DNA of 64,000 nucleotides from Prunus persica. Lineage: Eukaryota; Streptophyta; Magnoliopsida; Rosales; Rosaceae. Location: positions 6,826,507-6,890,506 of the forward strand of contig NC_034014.1 of NCBI RefSeq assembly GCF_000346465.2, given 5' to 3'. Of this stretch, positions 1 to 13,099 are shown piece by piece. The notes under the pieces were generated by a model. It did not search any database, was not told where the DNA came from, and saw nothing but the letters and a program-made list of their open reading frames with translations. Both the position numbers and the translations under genes were made by a program. Every line of letters begins with the position of its first letter. The first letter of the stretch is position 1.

Positions 1-2035
1 ATAGAATAAAACCATCCGACTATGAGACATGACTTAAAGCAAGTTTGGTGTTTGTAATTTTATTTTTTATTTTGGCATATATATATATATATATATATAT
101 AGAGTATGTTGTTATTTGTATTATATTTACTTATCATTTTGCTGACTACTTCTCTAATGCAGGTAAGTCCCTCGTACATTCATGGGGCCCACATATAATG
201 TAGCACAAATTAGCATTATTGAGATGTAGATATATATTCCTCACGTTAGGCTGCTAGCTATGAACAAGACCAAGAAATTTCGTCGGTTAGGAGGGAGAAG
301 GGCCCACGTCATAAGGCAACGGCCTAAAATTCTAAAGACTAAATCATTGCATTTTCCACGGTCATTTGCACGGCAGTTGCTGTAAAACTATAATGACAGA
401 CGTATGGAATAATGCTAAGCATGAACCTGGGCAAAAGACTACTTCAGGTCTTTTTCAAGCGATGCCCCATCATGAGTTCGTATACCAAAACCAACTTGTA
501 AATAATAATTTGATCGATTAGACAAAATTGGTATTAATTACATGATATATACATGCTGTAATCGACACTTAAAAAAAAAAAAAAAAAATGATGCGAGAGC
601 TTTAGAGTTCTGGTTGGCCAACTTCAGCATCTTGGCTCCTTGGCCAATTATACAAGGCTGATGAGAAATACTATATATAGTTCCATCTTTAGATATAAAT
701 AGCAGGAGGAACACAGGCTCTTCGAACATATATTCAATTGTTGTAAAACAAAATCAATTTGAATTTATTTGTAAAAATAAATGTGCTTTACTTTTGCACA
801 AGAGAATAACTATATATATATATATAAGATTATAATTAGTTAAAATAAAAAGTATGGTTCGAGAAATAATTTTTAAATGGTTATTAAAGATTGTTTACTA
901 GGTATTTTAGCTTAAAATATAGTTAAGGGGCATTGTTGGAGTTGCTTGTACTCATAGTTTGAATAAGAGTTTAAAACAATTTTAGGAGATGAGGAAATCA
1001 AAGAACTCAAGTACGGATTTCCCTCCACGTAATTTATATTAGATTAAATTAGAATCAAAGAGTTTGATGCTGCAGATCAGTAGGGATGAATTTATCCATA
1101 TCCCGCAAACCACTAATATGTTGTTGCCCACCACATAGCATGCTTTTTTACATTGAGACTTCCTTGTCTTGGTTTGAAGAGCCTTCAAATTTTATTGTAG
1201 ATGTTTTGTATGAGGATTGTAACATGTAGTTTTTACGGGTATGTCGGCAGAGGGGGCTCTAACGGAAGCAAGGTTTGAGAGGGTAGGTTACTTTGTAGTT
1301 TGACGACCATATGTCCATTTGGTGTAGAGAACTCGCCTAATCCTCTAGAACATAGCCTGATTTTTGTACTTGTTCGTCATTTCCTATCAATAAAATACTA
1401 TCGTCTTTGAGAAAAAAAAAGAAGGTTTGTATAAGAACTAAAGTATGAGAATTAATGTTTTTAGCCATTTAAGCTATAAAGCCACTTGAAGCTCTCTCTA
1501 TCGTTGAGTTTAAAAATAAAATAAAAAAATTGAATCATGGGATCAAGAGCCATAATTTTTCTCCTTCTTTTTATATAAATTTTATTGAATATTTATATAT
1601 ATATACATATTTATTAATTTCCTTAACCAGTCTAAACAGAAGTTTTACAGATTAATTGGTTTGGTGCGTCAGAAATGGCTGCTATGAAAATACAGTAACT
1701 ACAAATAATTGAGAAAATTGTCGCCGTGGGATTCAGGATGGGTTTTTGTTGGTCAATTCTCAATTTGTAAAGTTCCCTTAGGTGTCCTGAAAGAGGGACT
1801 TCAAAATGGTGATGGAATCTCCTAGAAGGTCACAATTAGTTGGGCCAACCGTTGGTTTTTTTTTATAAAAAAATTAATTAATTTCTCTTTCTAATCTAGG
1901 TTGAATTTTCGAAGTTGAAATAGATAAGAACAACACGAGAAGGATGTTGATAGTTCTCGACTAGTATCATTGGCTGCCTAAGCCAGTCCACGTGGACATC
2001 CCAAAGGTATCTTAGTTTTGTGTTTATTTCTCTAA
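1..2035. other. Intergenic, no gene seen
   Basis: No ORF here resembles a protein family. There is a short (AT)n tract near 79-101. At about 1230-1420 a block ends in an AATAAA-containing stretch followed by an A-run; a similar tail with shared words (CCTAATCCTC, then an AATAAA/GTACTATxG motif, then poly-A) occurs at about 55085-55230, so both look like 3' ends of retroposed elements. The rest is AT-rich sequence I cannot assign. Confidence 0.5.
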
Positions 2036-2490
2036 TGGCATGTTTAGGAGGAATTGAATTAATGATGAATCGAATTGAGAGGGAGTTGGATTGAGGAAAA
2101 TTAGATTTCGGATTCATATTGAAGTTGTTTACTAAATCCTATGAATTGAGGGGAGTTAGATTTTAGATTCTTATTAAAGTTGTTTACTAAATCAAATGGA
2201 ATTGGGGTAGGAGTTGTATTAATTACTAAAATATCCTAGTTGTTGGGTTAAAGTATATGACAAATTTGAAAATTGTGTGAGGATATAATGGGTAAAAAAG
2301 ATGAATTTCTAATAGGTTAGTTCTCCAGGAATTGGATTACCACCTCCTACCCATGAATTGAATTCCTCCAAAATCAATAATTCAATTCCTAATTTTGTGT
2401 GAGCCCCACTTACTTTTCAATTTCTTGATGTGAAGTAAATGCAGGAATCCTCTATAGGTGGAATTCAATTCCTGATTAGTAAACACACCA
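2036..2490. mobile_element. Tourist-like (PIF/Harbinger) MITE
   Basis: A 455-bp element without coding capacity. Its ends are inverted repeats, TGGCATGTTTA on the left and TGGTGTGTTTA when the right end is reverse-complemented, followed by related GGAATTGAATT-type subterminal sequence on both sides. It is flanked by TAA at 2033-2035 and 2491-2493, the three-base target duplication typical of PIF/Harbinger elements. Both ends also carry many AATTC/GAATT words, common in this MITE type. No transposase is present, so it would depend on an element elsewhere. Confidence 0.75.
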
Positions 2491-4700
2491 TAAATTTAAT
2501 TAGTTATATATGTTTAGTCAATATGGTGGCAAAAAGAAAAAGGATTGGTTCAAACATATGGTCATGGAGTGATTAGAAAACCACAATTTATGAGGAAGAT
2601 GAGATCAAGGGGACTTTTATCAATTTTAAATTAGGGTGTACTAATTTCATAAAATAATATTTTTTATTCTCAAAAAAGTTTCATATATATATATAACGTT
2701 TGATGACAAAACGAGACAGAATGCCCTTACATCTAGGGAGTTGCATTTTTCCGCATTGAGTTCGATAAGTCCAAATGAAACAAAATTACAAGATTAAAAT
2801 TGTTTGAAACGAGAAAGACCAAAATGTAAAATAATAGCCAAACTAAGGGAACAGAAAATGTAATTAATTCCAGCCAAAATATTTTACAAAGTGATGGATA
2901 TGTAGAATTTAATCCAATGTGTCAACAGAATTGCCCATCCTGCCAAGTCTTTTGTATGCTTCAAGCCTTCAACCTTTTTCATTTAAAATATCTTTGCCGT
3001 GTATTATAGTAGTACTTCTTTTCTTTATTGTTAGAAGATGACCTAATTCGAATATTTTTTTTTTCTGTATTAATAATTAAAAAAAAAATTAGATCAACCA
3101 GTTTAGTTACTCTTCTACAACAAATACGTCCTCACTAAAAACGCAGCAAAAAGATATTGTCTTTGAACATTTTAAATTTGTACACGTGAGATAATTTCTT
3201 GACTAAGCGACTTTTTTAAATTTATTGGAAGGGATCAAACCCTTTACCAATTTTTACCTTCACCAGTATAAGTTTCACACCCTTCCTCTCAACTTAGTCC
3301 AAATCCAAGGGCTTGACATATATATTATAATCTCCATTGCCTTGAAATGGAGTAATTTATCCGTCAAAGTTAAGCTGGTTCACGTTTTAAACTGTCAACA
3401 CAAATAAGAAACTGTAATAATTAAGCCAAAGGAAAATTTTATCTGGCAACTTTTCATCTTTTGGTGTGTGAATTTGTAAAGGCAATGCATATATTTCAGC
3501 AACACCTCGTCCTTGTTTTTCGATTTCAAACGTTTATTTCGTCAACGTGTTTAAAACAACAATATCATTTGAAACTCCACCCACCACATTATTATTTGAA
3601 TATTTATTTGCAGTCTACAATAATAGTCACACACATAAGATCTGCACAAAATACACACTAGAATTAACTTACAAAAATGAAAGATGAAAGGCACGTACAA
3701 AGAGGTGTACCCAAAGCTTAATTTCTCCATGCACATGAAGAAAAATGCTCCAATTTCCTTCATACGGGAAAGGCTAAGCTTCTCGATGCCCTAGATTAAA
3801 AAAGGAATTAAAAGAAAGAATTATGGTTATCTAAGATGGCAGGCATAATGAGAAAACCATTGAGCTCCGTTTTCCACTATTGTGTAGTATTTTATTCAAT
3901 CTTTTTTAATTTTATATACAAGTGATATTTGAGGTGTCGAACGAACACAAGACATTAGATGGAGAGATAATTACTCTTAACCACTTAAATTCCGAACTCG
4001 ATTTGAGGTGGGGGGGTTTGAATACAAGACCTCAGATGATGAAGTAACTGTTCTGAACCACTTGAATTCCAAACTCTACTTAAAATGGAGTGTTTGAATA
4101 CAAGACGTAAAGTGAGAAAGTAACTGTTTCTTTAACTACTTGAATTCCAAATCTCTTTCTTTATACCATACGTATGGGTGTATGCAAAAATGATTTAGTA
4201 TGTACAGACCAAGTCAATAATGTATTACAATAATTTGAAAATCATGTATATAACCATTGACTTGGCACTTGCTCTATGATTTGTTAACCCTTGTCACCCT
4301 CAAGTCAGTCAATTTGTCTCTCTAAGATCGGTTTGTAATTGGAATTTTCTTCATAACATATTCGAACCATACATTTTGTTTGTTTGTTTTTGTTTTTGAA
4401 ATATAAAATATTATCGTAATTCGTCAGGAAACTAAATTTTTATTTGTCCGTGAAGTCCATTATGAACCGTTGGATTTGGGATGAGCAGCTTGAGATTTCA
4501 TCTGCTTAAAGAAATATACTGTGAAGGGAGGGTTGACTCTTGGGAAGTGATTAACGGTGGTGATCAAATTAAATAAATAAATAGTAGGGCCCATATTTTA
4601 AATCAAGGGGTAACATTATTATTCAGTCAAAGAAAACTGTGTTTGATCTTTTTAATCAAGTCAAGGACTCATTCCGGCTTCAGCCTTTCTCTGTCTGTGT
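2491..4700. other. Intergenic upstream of MLO
   Basis: AT-rich non-coding sequence. At about 3928-4156 there are three diverged tandem copies of a unit of roughly 75-80 bp (shared words TTGAATACAAGAC and CACTTGAATTCCAAA). No other structure is recognised. The MLO promoter should lie in the 3' part of this stretch, but I see no convincing TATA box. Confidence 0.45.
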
Positions 4701-4829
4701 CTAACTCCCAAACGCGTTGGGAAGTCAAAAATGATCCCCTGGGGTCGCTTCTATTTTTCTATCCATGAGTTCATTTCAACTCTTTTTAACACCCGCAACC
4801 TCTTTGTACCTTTTTCTGTACATTTCATA

Positions 4830-4830
<1 letters not shown>

Positions 4831-4863
<33 letters not shown>
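4831..4863 (+). repeat. CT microsatellite in MLO leader
   Basis: A pure CT run about 75 bp before the MLO start codon. Pyrimidine-rich tracts are common in plant 5' leaders and core promoters (Y patches), so it probably lies at or just downstream of the transcription start. Confidence 0.7.
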
Positions 4864-4864
<1 letters not shown>

Positions 4865-4938
4865 CTCTCATCCATTTGGTCACTTGGGTTCCTTTATTTC
4901 ATGTTTTCTTCTCAACTGGGCTAAATTGAGAAGCAAAC

Positions 4939-7900
4939 ATGGCAGCCGCAACCTCAGGAAGATCATTAGAGCAAACGCCGACATGGGCTGTTGCCGTAGT
5001 CTGTTTTGTTTTGGTCTTAATTTCAATCATCATTGAGCACTTAATCGAACTCGTAGCAAAGGTAAACTATGTCTTAGTTGTATATATTGTCGAAGGTTAT
5101 CTAATGAAGTTGTTCAATCGGGTTTTCCCGACCGTCTTCTGGGTTTTCTTCTTTCTAATTCTTGCACCATTTTTTTAAAATTTCTTTTGCAGTGGTTGAA
5201 GAAGAAACACAAAAGAGCTCTCCATGAAGCTCTAGAAAAGGTCAAATCAGGTACGAATTCATGCCATATCTTAATTACACTAATTAACCAAAGCTTAATT
5301 GAGATTATTAAAGCTAATACATGTTTAATTTGTGTTTGTTATAGAGCTCATGCTTTTGGGGTTCATATCCTTGCTCCTAACAGTAGGACAAGGCCCCATA
5401 TCAAACATTTGCATATCAGAGAAACTTGGCAACACTTGGCATCCTTGTGGCAAGAAGCAAGAAACCAAAATGAACAAGGACAAGGATACAGAGCATGACG
5501 ATGAAACCCCAAGTAGGAGATTACTCTCACTGTTCAATCAGTCTGATGTTGGCGTACGCCGCGTTTTGGCGGCTGCTGGCACCGACAAATGTGCAGCAAA
5601 GGTACGAATGAAATGTCCGCCACTTATTTTAATCTACAATTCAAGTTTTTCTTCTACTTTTCATTTCTTTTTTTTAATTCCTCGAACTAAAATATCAGCC
5701 AATATACATGGTGCATTCGTCGTACGAAAGGAAATTGATTTTTCCTAAATAAGTTATGAAGTAGTCATTTGCATGATGATTTTTTTTGGAGTGAATAAAA
5801 GGTATTTTCGGAAAAAAAATTGACAAAAAATTATTCACATTTCAAGAAAATTCTAGGTAATGAGAATTGATATTCGGTACCGGTCAATCAGTAACGCCTA
5901 GCGAAAATTATTCATATATTGACATGCAAATATATTTATGTTTTTCTAAGAATTTGTTTGTAATTTAGGAAGGCTCACGCAATGTGAATTGGAAATTTTG
6001 CAGGGGAAAGTTCCATTTATATCCGCGGATGGTATTCATCAACTGCATATTTTTATCTTCGTGTTGGCCGTTTTCCATATCCTTTATTGCATCCTCACCA
6101 TGGCTTTAGGAAGAGCCAAGGTAATTTCCCATAAATTACTTACTTACAAGTTAATTAATCTCTTTAAATCGTTAATTAATCATTAATTAACAATAATGAC
6201 TATTTGGTGAGTGCAGATGAGAAGCTGGAAGCGGTGGGAAAAGGAAACAAGAACAGCTGAATATCAATTCTCGCATGGTTAGTGTTGCAAATTAATAAAA
6301 TATTTTGATAAGAAAAATAATTAACATAAAATATTGGATTATTTAAGTCATGTAGTTGTCTAATTGTGATTTTAAATTACATTTAGAAAATGAAATTAAT
6401 TCTTAAACAACATACAGAGTCAATGAGTCTTGCAAATTGACTGTAGTGTTGCGTGTATGGCAGACCCAGAGAGGTTCAGGTTTGCAAGGGACACATCTTT
6501 TGGGAGGAGGCATTTAAGCTACTGGACCCAAACACCTTTACTCATGTGGATAGTAAGAACTCTCTCCTCCTCCTTTTATTTTTTATCTTTTTTATTTTAT
6601 CAGCGTGATTCAAAATAAAACATAACAACATAACATGTCAAATTATTTAGTAAAACACAAACAAATTTTTACTTACTTTTGAAAGCTTTAAACCTTCAAA
6701 TATGCAGTTTAATCGGCATGTGCTTGACTTCGAATTAATATATTTTTATGCACATAAATTTATGTTAGTCTTCTCATTTAATCAGTGTTAGATATAGGGG
6801 CGGAGCTTGCCCAAGGATTGCCCTAGGCTATAGCCTAGGGAAGGTTTTGAGGGAAAAAATAATTAAACATATATAGCCTAATATTTTAAACTAAAAATAA
6901 ATAAATAATATACAATTGCATATTCTACCACACTAATAGGCATAGTCAAGGTCTTCCACATTTGTATTTGGTGTCAGAATTTGTCCCAAACATCAATTTT
7001 AATATTTTTTTCATTAACGTATCTCCAAAAGATAAGCATTTTTCTAAATAAAATTCACCCTTTTGTGAATAATATGGCTCTAATTCAAATTTTTCTGCTT
7101 CCTGTGTTTATAAATAGCATGATTTATATGATTTAATGTATATTTTTATTTCTAGAAAAATTATAGAAATTGTTAGTACAAAAAATATTATTAAATTTTA
7201 AGATAATAATTTTAGCTAACCCACCTATTGAAAAATTCATAATTTTTCCCTTAGTTAGATAGTCAAGAAAATAATCATTTTTCACACTGACATGGATATA
7301 TAAATACCCACGCATAACTTATTGTAACATAAATGAAGATTTATTTAGAAAGAATAAAACAAAAATGAGCGATCACCCTTAGCTTGTATGATACGGTACT
7401 TTAATCATATTATACTTTTTAGACTTTAGAGGCTTCGAGCTAGTGCTTTTATCAAATCAAATGTCACTAATCAAATGATTGTTGTTAGCCTAGCATAATT
7501 GTGCCACGTTCTCACTTAGATGTCGTTTAAAAAAGGAAATTAAAAGTTGCCGGTGAGACTAATAGCCTTTGGATTAGTATATAAAACATGGTCATAGTCG
7601 GTGTTCGAGATTTAGTGTAATAAGTTGATGTCTTTAGTATTATTCATCTTTTACATAACAAGTAAGACGTCGTGTAAATTTCTAAAATTCTTACCGACTT
7701 GAAGAGAAAAACACATACATGAAATACTTTTTTTTTTTTTTCTTTATTTCTCATATATCAAACGTGATGAAAGAGATAGAGAAAAGAATGTACATAGTCG
7801 TGATAAGGCAAACTTTTCTTGTGCTTGAAGGGTCCTCTAACATTTTTTTTTTAAATTTTAAATGTCAACTAAACATTTGGCATGTTGAACATTTTTATAA

Positions 7901-8184
7901 ATAAAAAAAAAAGTTATAAATTATTAGGGGGGCAGAGGAAAACAAAAAAATATGTAGCATCCGTGACAATTACGAAAATGATAGGTCTTGTGTTTTAGTG
8001 TGGAAACAATGCGCCCCCCGTCCTTTTATACAGAAAATATCTTGCAATAGATATAAGCAGAAACACCAGGATTCGATCACAGCCATGTATATTTGATTAA
8101 GTGCTTTTATATATGAGTGGTGTGAAAGCGCTTTTTGGTGCTTTTGTGGGGCCATGGAAAAGAGTGCCAAGAATGCGGAGAAGA

Positions 8185-8225
<41 letters not shown>

Positions 8226-11064
8226 GAGTCATCACATTTTCTCCAAGTTCTCAGTTCGATGGCATTGTCTTCTGAATTCAATATAGGGCTGAGGATCCTT
8301 CTAGAAATTTGGAGGAAAAAGAAAAACAGACCTCAAATCAGCTTTCCAAGAAATCAAAACCTCCACCATGAAACCCTTTTTTGACTTGTATATATGGCAG
8401 TCAAGAGGTAGAAGACCTTAGACCCTTGGGCATTACGTTTTTCTGCCGATGACCCTAAAAAATTGTTGCAAAACTTTTTTCTCACAAGTGTTTTATAGTT
8501 TTTATGCTTTTACGATGAAAGCGTTAGAAGCTAAATCGAGAGTGTCGATATCATCACTTTATAAAATAATGGACATGTTATGTTTTCAAATTATAATTAA
8601 TCATATGAAAGACATGTCAAAATAGAATAGATCATTCTATAAGAAAGCCTTGGCAATACAAACTGGCAGTGGCGGTCTAAGTTTGCCAATGACTGGGGGG
8701 TGGTGATGCCCAAGGCAATTTCCTCCTTTTCTAGTAGTTTGACTTTTCTACAGGACACCTAATTTGATTTTGTATTTACCAGAGATCTTAATGTGTCACA
8801 AAATAACCAATCATGGTGGAAGTCGAAGACTTTTGTTTATTTATTTTTTAAGTTTATCTCGTTTAAAAAAAAAAAAATTATTGTTGGGTTTGTCCTTAAT
8901 TTATTGAAGTGTTGACTTTGGGTTATTTTATTTTATTTCATAATTTCTTTTGCCTTTATCCATTTATTTTATATTATTTTTATGTATTATTGCAGGTTTG
9001 TTTTTTCAGACAATTTGTTAGGTCGGTTCCTAAAGTTGATTACTTAACCCTGCGGCATGGGTTTATCATGGTAAGTATTTTTAATCAAAAAGATTTTTTT
9101 TATTTTTTTTTATTTTCTGAGTAATACATTATTTTGTAAAATAATTATTGTAACAATATTTCAGGCACATTTAGCACCCCAAAGCCATCAGAAATTCAAT
9201 TTCCAAAAATACATAAACAGATCCCTTGAAGAGGATTTCAAGGTGGTTGTGGGAATCAGGTGAGTGATGTGATTTGGTGGTTTCTTCTTCTTTTCTTTCC
9301 TTATAAATTCTGAATTAATTTATATATATATTTTTTTGTCTCAAATTGCAGCCCTCCAATTTGGTTCTTTGCTGTGATATTTCTACTCTTCAATACTCAC
9401 GGTGAGTATAAATAAATTTTTTTTTTCTTCATACTTGAAATTAAACTTTTTATTAAATTAATTATTTGATTATTTTTTCTTGAATTTCTTTTGGACAGGA
9501 TGGTATTCTTATCTTTGGCTACCCTTTATCCCATTGATTGTAAGCAAAATCTCTTCCTTCCAATGCTATAGTGTATGTATTTATACAGTGCAACCATAAG
9601 ATGGATCTAACGGTGGACAATGCACTTGCATTTGCAGATCATTCTCTTGGTGGGGACCAAGCTACAGGTGATCATAACCAAAATGGGTATTAGAATCCAA
9701 GAAAGAGGAGAGGTGGTGAAGGGGGTTCCGGTGGTTCAACCTGGTGATGACCTCTTCTGGTTCAACCGGCCTCGCCTCATTCTCTATCTCATCAACTTTG
9801 TTCTCTTTCAGGTGCGTTCCTAAATTAATTCACATGAACTTAATTAATTTTTAGGGTTTACAATTAGTCAAGTCTCATATATACTGACCATTATTTTTGC
9901 ATGATCTTTCAATTTTTATCACTTGCAGAACGCCTTCCAGCTTGCTTTCTTTGCATGGAGTTGGGTAAGCTACATGTTTTTAGCCCTTAATCGGTTAATT
10001 AATTTGAGATTAGATAAGTGTATAAGAAAATTAAAACACTGCTACTTTTTTGTGTTTTCAGTATGAATTTAGTTTGAAATCTTGCTTCCATGAGCACATT
10101 GAGGACATAATCATCAGAGTTTCAATGGGGTGAGTCTCACTTTCTTAATGCCCTTTAATTCATACTTTCCTAATTGTGTAAGTGTTGTAAGTTCTAACAC
10201 TCACCGAATGGTGGACATTTCAGGATCCTTATACAGATTCTGTGCAGTTATGTCACTCTCCCGCTCTATGCCCTTGTCACACAGGTAATGATTTAATTAA
10301 AATGAAGACTAAATGTCATTAGACCGAATAATCATTAACTTATATGATAGCGTTTCAACGAGACTTAATTAAGTTGATGATATAACTTGAGTACTTGGTC
10401 AAATCTGAATAATAAAGTATGATGTATTGTCGTTTTCTATATGAATCACACATTTAAACATGCTTTCATTATACGTTACTAATAATTGAGACCAAACAAT
10501 ACAAAGAAAATAATTACCAAATATATTTGAAGTCCTAAGTACGTTGAAATAAATTGTGATGACTTTATATATTTGTGATTTCGACAGATGGGTTCAACCA
10601 TGAAGCCGACCATATTCAATGAAAGAGTAGCCGCTGCCCTACGCAACTGGCATCACACGGCAAGGAAGCACATAAAGCATAACAAAGGGTCCGTGACCCC
10701 AATGTCTAGTAGGCCAGCCACCCCATCCCACCACATGTCCCCTATCCACCTCCTCCGGAATTATCGAAGTGAGGTGGACAGCTTCTACAACTCACCACGA
10801 AGATCAAACTTCGAGGGTGAACGTTGGGACACGGAGTCACCCTCCCCGTCACACCGCCTCCATGTGGATGGTACTTCATCCTCCCACCATCACCAAATCG
10901 AATTGGGAAATGTAGAGCATGAGAGGGATGTTGATGTCAACGAACCAAACTCGGTTCATGCAGCTCCTACCACAACAATAACCAGTCAACTGGCTCGAAC
11001 CCAACATGAAATTAGTATGGGACGGACCAAAGACTTCTCGTTTGACAATAGGCAAAGTATATAA
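4939..11064 (+). CDS. MLO: MLO-family seven-TM protein, clade V-like (15 exons, 593 aa)
   Basis: Plasma-membrane protein of the MLO family; clade V dicot members are powdery mildew susceptibility factors and MLOs are linked to calmodulin and calcium signalling. Exons: 4939-5061, 5193-5250, 5345-5601, 6004-6120, 6217-6277, 6464-6552, 8996-9070, 9165-9259, 9352-9401, 9499-9539, 9638-9811, 9929-9964, 10062-10129, 10224-10284, 10588-11064. All borders are GT-AG and phases join to one 593-aa frame, the usual family size and exon number. Visible: TM1 near 16-36 ([11 protein letters not shown]), TM2 near 62-80, the ISNICIS loop with conserved cysteines, [34 protein letters not shown], and a tail with a basic amphipathic calmodulin-binding segment (about 449-466, around [13 protein letters not shown]) and the D/E-F-S-F motif (584-587) typical of clade V. 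No stop or frameshift. Clade placement is from motifs, not a tree. Confidence 0.95.
6553..8995 (+). other. MLO intron 6, repeat-bearing
   Basis: This 2443-bp intron is far longer than the other MLO introns. It contains a hAT-like end motif (GGGGCGGAGC near 6797), an A-rich middle, a perfect (AT)n run at about 8187-8222 and another truncated repeat start (CAGTGGCGG near 8668). No exon-like coding segment was seen and the flanking exons join in frame without it. Confidence 0.7.
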
Positions 11065-11305
11065 CACATTAATATGTGCATGCATGCGTCGAGGGAATTT
11101 TGTTGCATTGCCATTAGAGATCGATGAGGATTGGGACAATGACGATGGTAATTGCTTGTACAATGGCGATTTAATTGAAGCGAATGGAGATACTTCAAGC
11201 CTTAGATTTTGCATTTTGTCTTGTATAATATTGTTTTTTTTCTTTACTTCTTTTGTTCTTTAATTTGGTTCAAAACGGAAATATATATATATATATATGT
11301 ATAGA

Positions 11306-11887
11306 CAGTGGCGGACCTATTAAGGCGCAATGAGGTGCAGCTGTACTTCTCTTCACCCAAAAAACCATTGTAAGTGCTTCAAATTGCCCCTTTACTCAAC
11401 TGGTATATATATATTATGTCTTTGTCATTTTACTTTCATTTATTTTTATATTACTCAATTTACTTAAGTTTACAATGTAAATAAGGAAGTACCTCCCATT
11501 TGAATTCAAATAAAAATACTAGAAAATCAAATTCCCACCAAATCATATATGAAAAATCGGTTTTAGTGCAAAATAAGATTTAGGCTAAAAATGATGACTC
11601 ATTAAGTCCATATATACTTCATACTAAAATCCCATAAAATATAGTTTTCTTATTTGATGTGTAAGGAATAAAAGCCGCCAAAAATTATCTTGAGAAAATA
11701 ATTATTCCGAAAAATCATTTTTCATACTTAGTCAATATTTTTACATAAAATAATTTTTCATGTATGATATGAATGCATGAAGAGACCTAAGGTCAATCTA
11801 AGTAAAAACCTTAGATGTTCAATCCATAAAGAATTTTTAGAATTTCAAAATTGCACCTCCGTTAAAATATTCATGGGTCCGCCAGTG
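11306..11887. mobile_element. hAT-type MITE, copy A
   Basis: A 582-bp non-coding element 240 bp past the MLO stop codon. Terminal inverted repeats are CAGTGGCGGACC on the left and CACTGGCGGACCC (reverse complement of the right end). Flanking 8-mers are TGTATAGA and, with a two-base shift, TGTATATA, an imperfect duplication. It is the same family as the element at 47069-47567, in opposite orientation, and has about 110 bp of extra sequence near its right end (about 11738-11850) that copy B lacks. Confidence 0.75.
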
Positions 11888-12423
11888 TATATACACATAT
11901 ATAACAATGATTGTTTTGTTTTCTTTCCTCCTATCAACACTCTTAATTTGATCTTAATTTGAGGAACGATTTAGAAGAGAGACGAAATACTTTACAATTA
12001 AATTTGATCTAAAAGTTTTAAAATATCGCATGCCAATGAAACTCCTATAATTAAATTTAGATTTTAATCATAAAAAAACTTTTACTTTTGGAAAAAGCCA
12101 AAGTTTTTTCAAAAAAGACAAAAAAATCTTTCAACTTTCAAATCAAAGACATGCAAATGTAAAAGATTCCTTAGGAAATTCAAAAATAAATAAGGGCAAT
12201 TTTGTTCATTTAGGCTTCTTTTAAAAAATTTCTCTCTTTTTTGGTCTTTTCTAAAGTCTCCCTCCGTTGTCGGGGATAACTAATTGGTGTGAATTCTAAC
12301 AAATTACTACAAAGTTAACCTCAAGGTGGGGCGGTTTAAACTCTGGCTTGGTGATCAACTCAAATTGCACCAACCAATGCCTGCATCTCACCAAAGATCA
12401 CTAAAATTTGGAAGCTAGCACAA
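11888..12423. other. Intergenic, nothing recognised
   Basis: AT-rich sequence between the hAT MITE and the leader of the small membrane-protein gene. No ORF, repeat end or RNA gene is recognised. Confidence 0.4.
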
Positions 12424-12798
12424 ATGGATAACCCTCCTCAGCATCGAAATCTCGGTGTGTTCACGCCCCGAAACCCACCATTTTGCTGCCATGTTAATTT
12501 AAAAGCCCCAAAACCCCACAAAAGACATAAAAAAGAAGAAGAAAGCTTTCAGTTTCGAAATAAAAGTCTGCTACAAAACGACAGCCACTGCCTCATCAAA
12601 CGCTTATACAAACAACCCCTGGTTTTCCTCTGCTTTCAGCGGCGGCCGCCTCCTCCTCCCCTTGTTTCTTTGCCGCCTCTGATCAAAACTCCAAGTACCC
12701 TTTTGACCCTTCGGCCTCCTCCTTAGAAATATTATCACATACAAGAAATTCATATCAATTTCCAAAAGAAGAAAGAGAGAGAAATTTGATTGGGAGAT

Positions 12799-12993
12799 AT
12801 GGAGATAGCAGAGGGCTTGTTGGGCAAGTTGGGTAGGCAGTGTTATGCAGTTTTGTGCTTGGGGGTGATAATTTTAGCGGTAACTCTGGTTAACTATGTC
12901 GGTACTGAGGAGCAGAAGGACCCCATGGAGCGAACCAGGAGGCGGCTTCGTGCCATCCATGGCCCGCCTTCGTCCCAGCGGCAGTCTGCATAA
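12799..12993 (+). CDS. Small single-TM protein (64 aa), unknown function
   Basis: The frame starts at the ATG at 12799 (MEIAEGLLGKLG), 64 residues. Residues about 18-37 (CYAVLCLGVIILAVTLVNYV) form one hydrophobic helix, followed by an acidic stretch (GTEEQKD), an arginine-rich segment (ERTRRRLRAIHGPP) and a short polar tail. The basic side after the helix suggests a cytosolic C-terminus. There is a purine-rich leader just before the ATG and an AATAAA signal about 100 bp after the stop, so it looks like a compact intronless transcription unit. I do not recognise the family. The organised topology and flanking signals argue for a real micro-protein, but coding status is inferred. Confidence 0.6.
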   Translation: MEIAEGLLGKLGRQCYAVLCLGVIILAVTLVNYVGTEEQKDPMERTRRRLRAIHGPPSSQRQSA

Positions 12994-13090
12994 AGCTTAG
13001 GGTCACTTTGGCAAGGAGGATGGCAGTGAATCTGAGAAGCATGTGTTTTTGCTTCTTCTTGTAAAATTTTCAACGTTAGCTCCTTTTTCT

Positions 13091-13096
13091 AATAAA
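13091..13096 (+). terminator. Poly(A) signal of the 64-aa protein gene
   Basis: Canonical AATAAA about 100 bp after the stop codon at 12991-12993, in T-rich sequence. Confidence 0.5.
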
Positions 13097-13099
13097 GTA

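Noticed and set aside
8154..8384. ORFs with Ile-Tyr repeats on both strands
   Set aside because: They arise from translation of the (AT)n microsatellite inside MLO intron 6.
12424..12726. 100-aa ORF upstream of the micro-protein gene
   Set aside because: It is low-complexity Pro/Lys-rich, matches no family and most likely lies in promoter or leader sequence.
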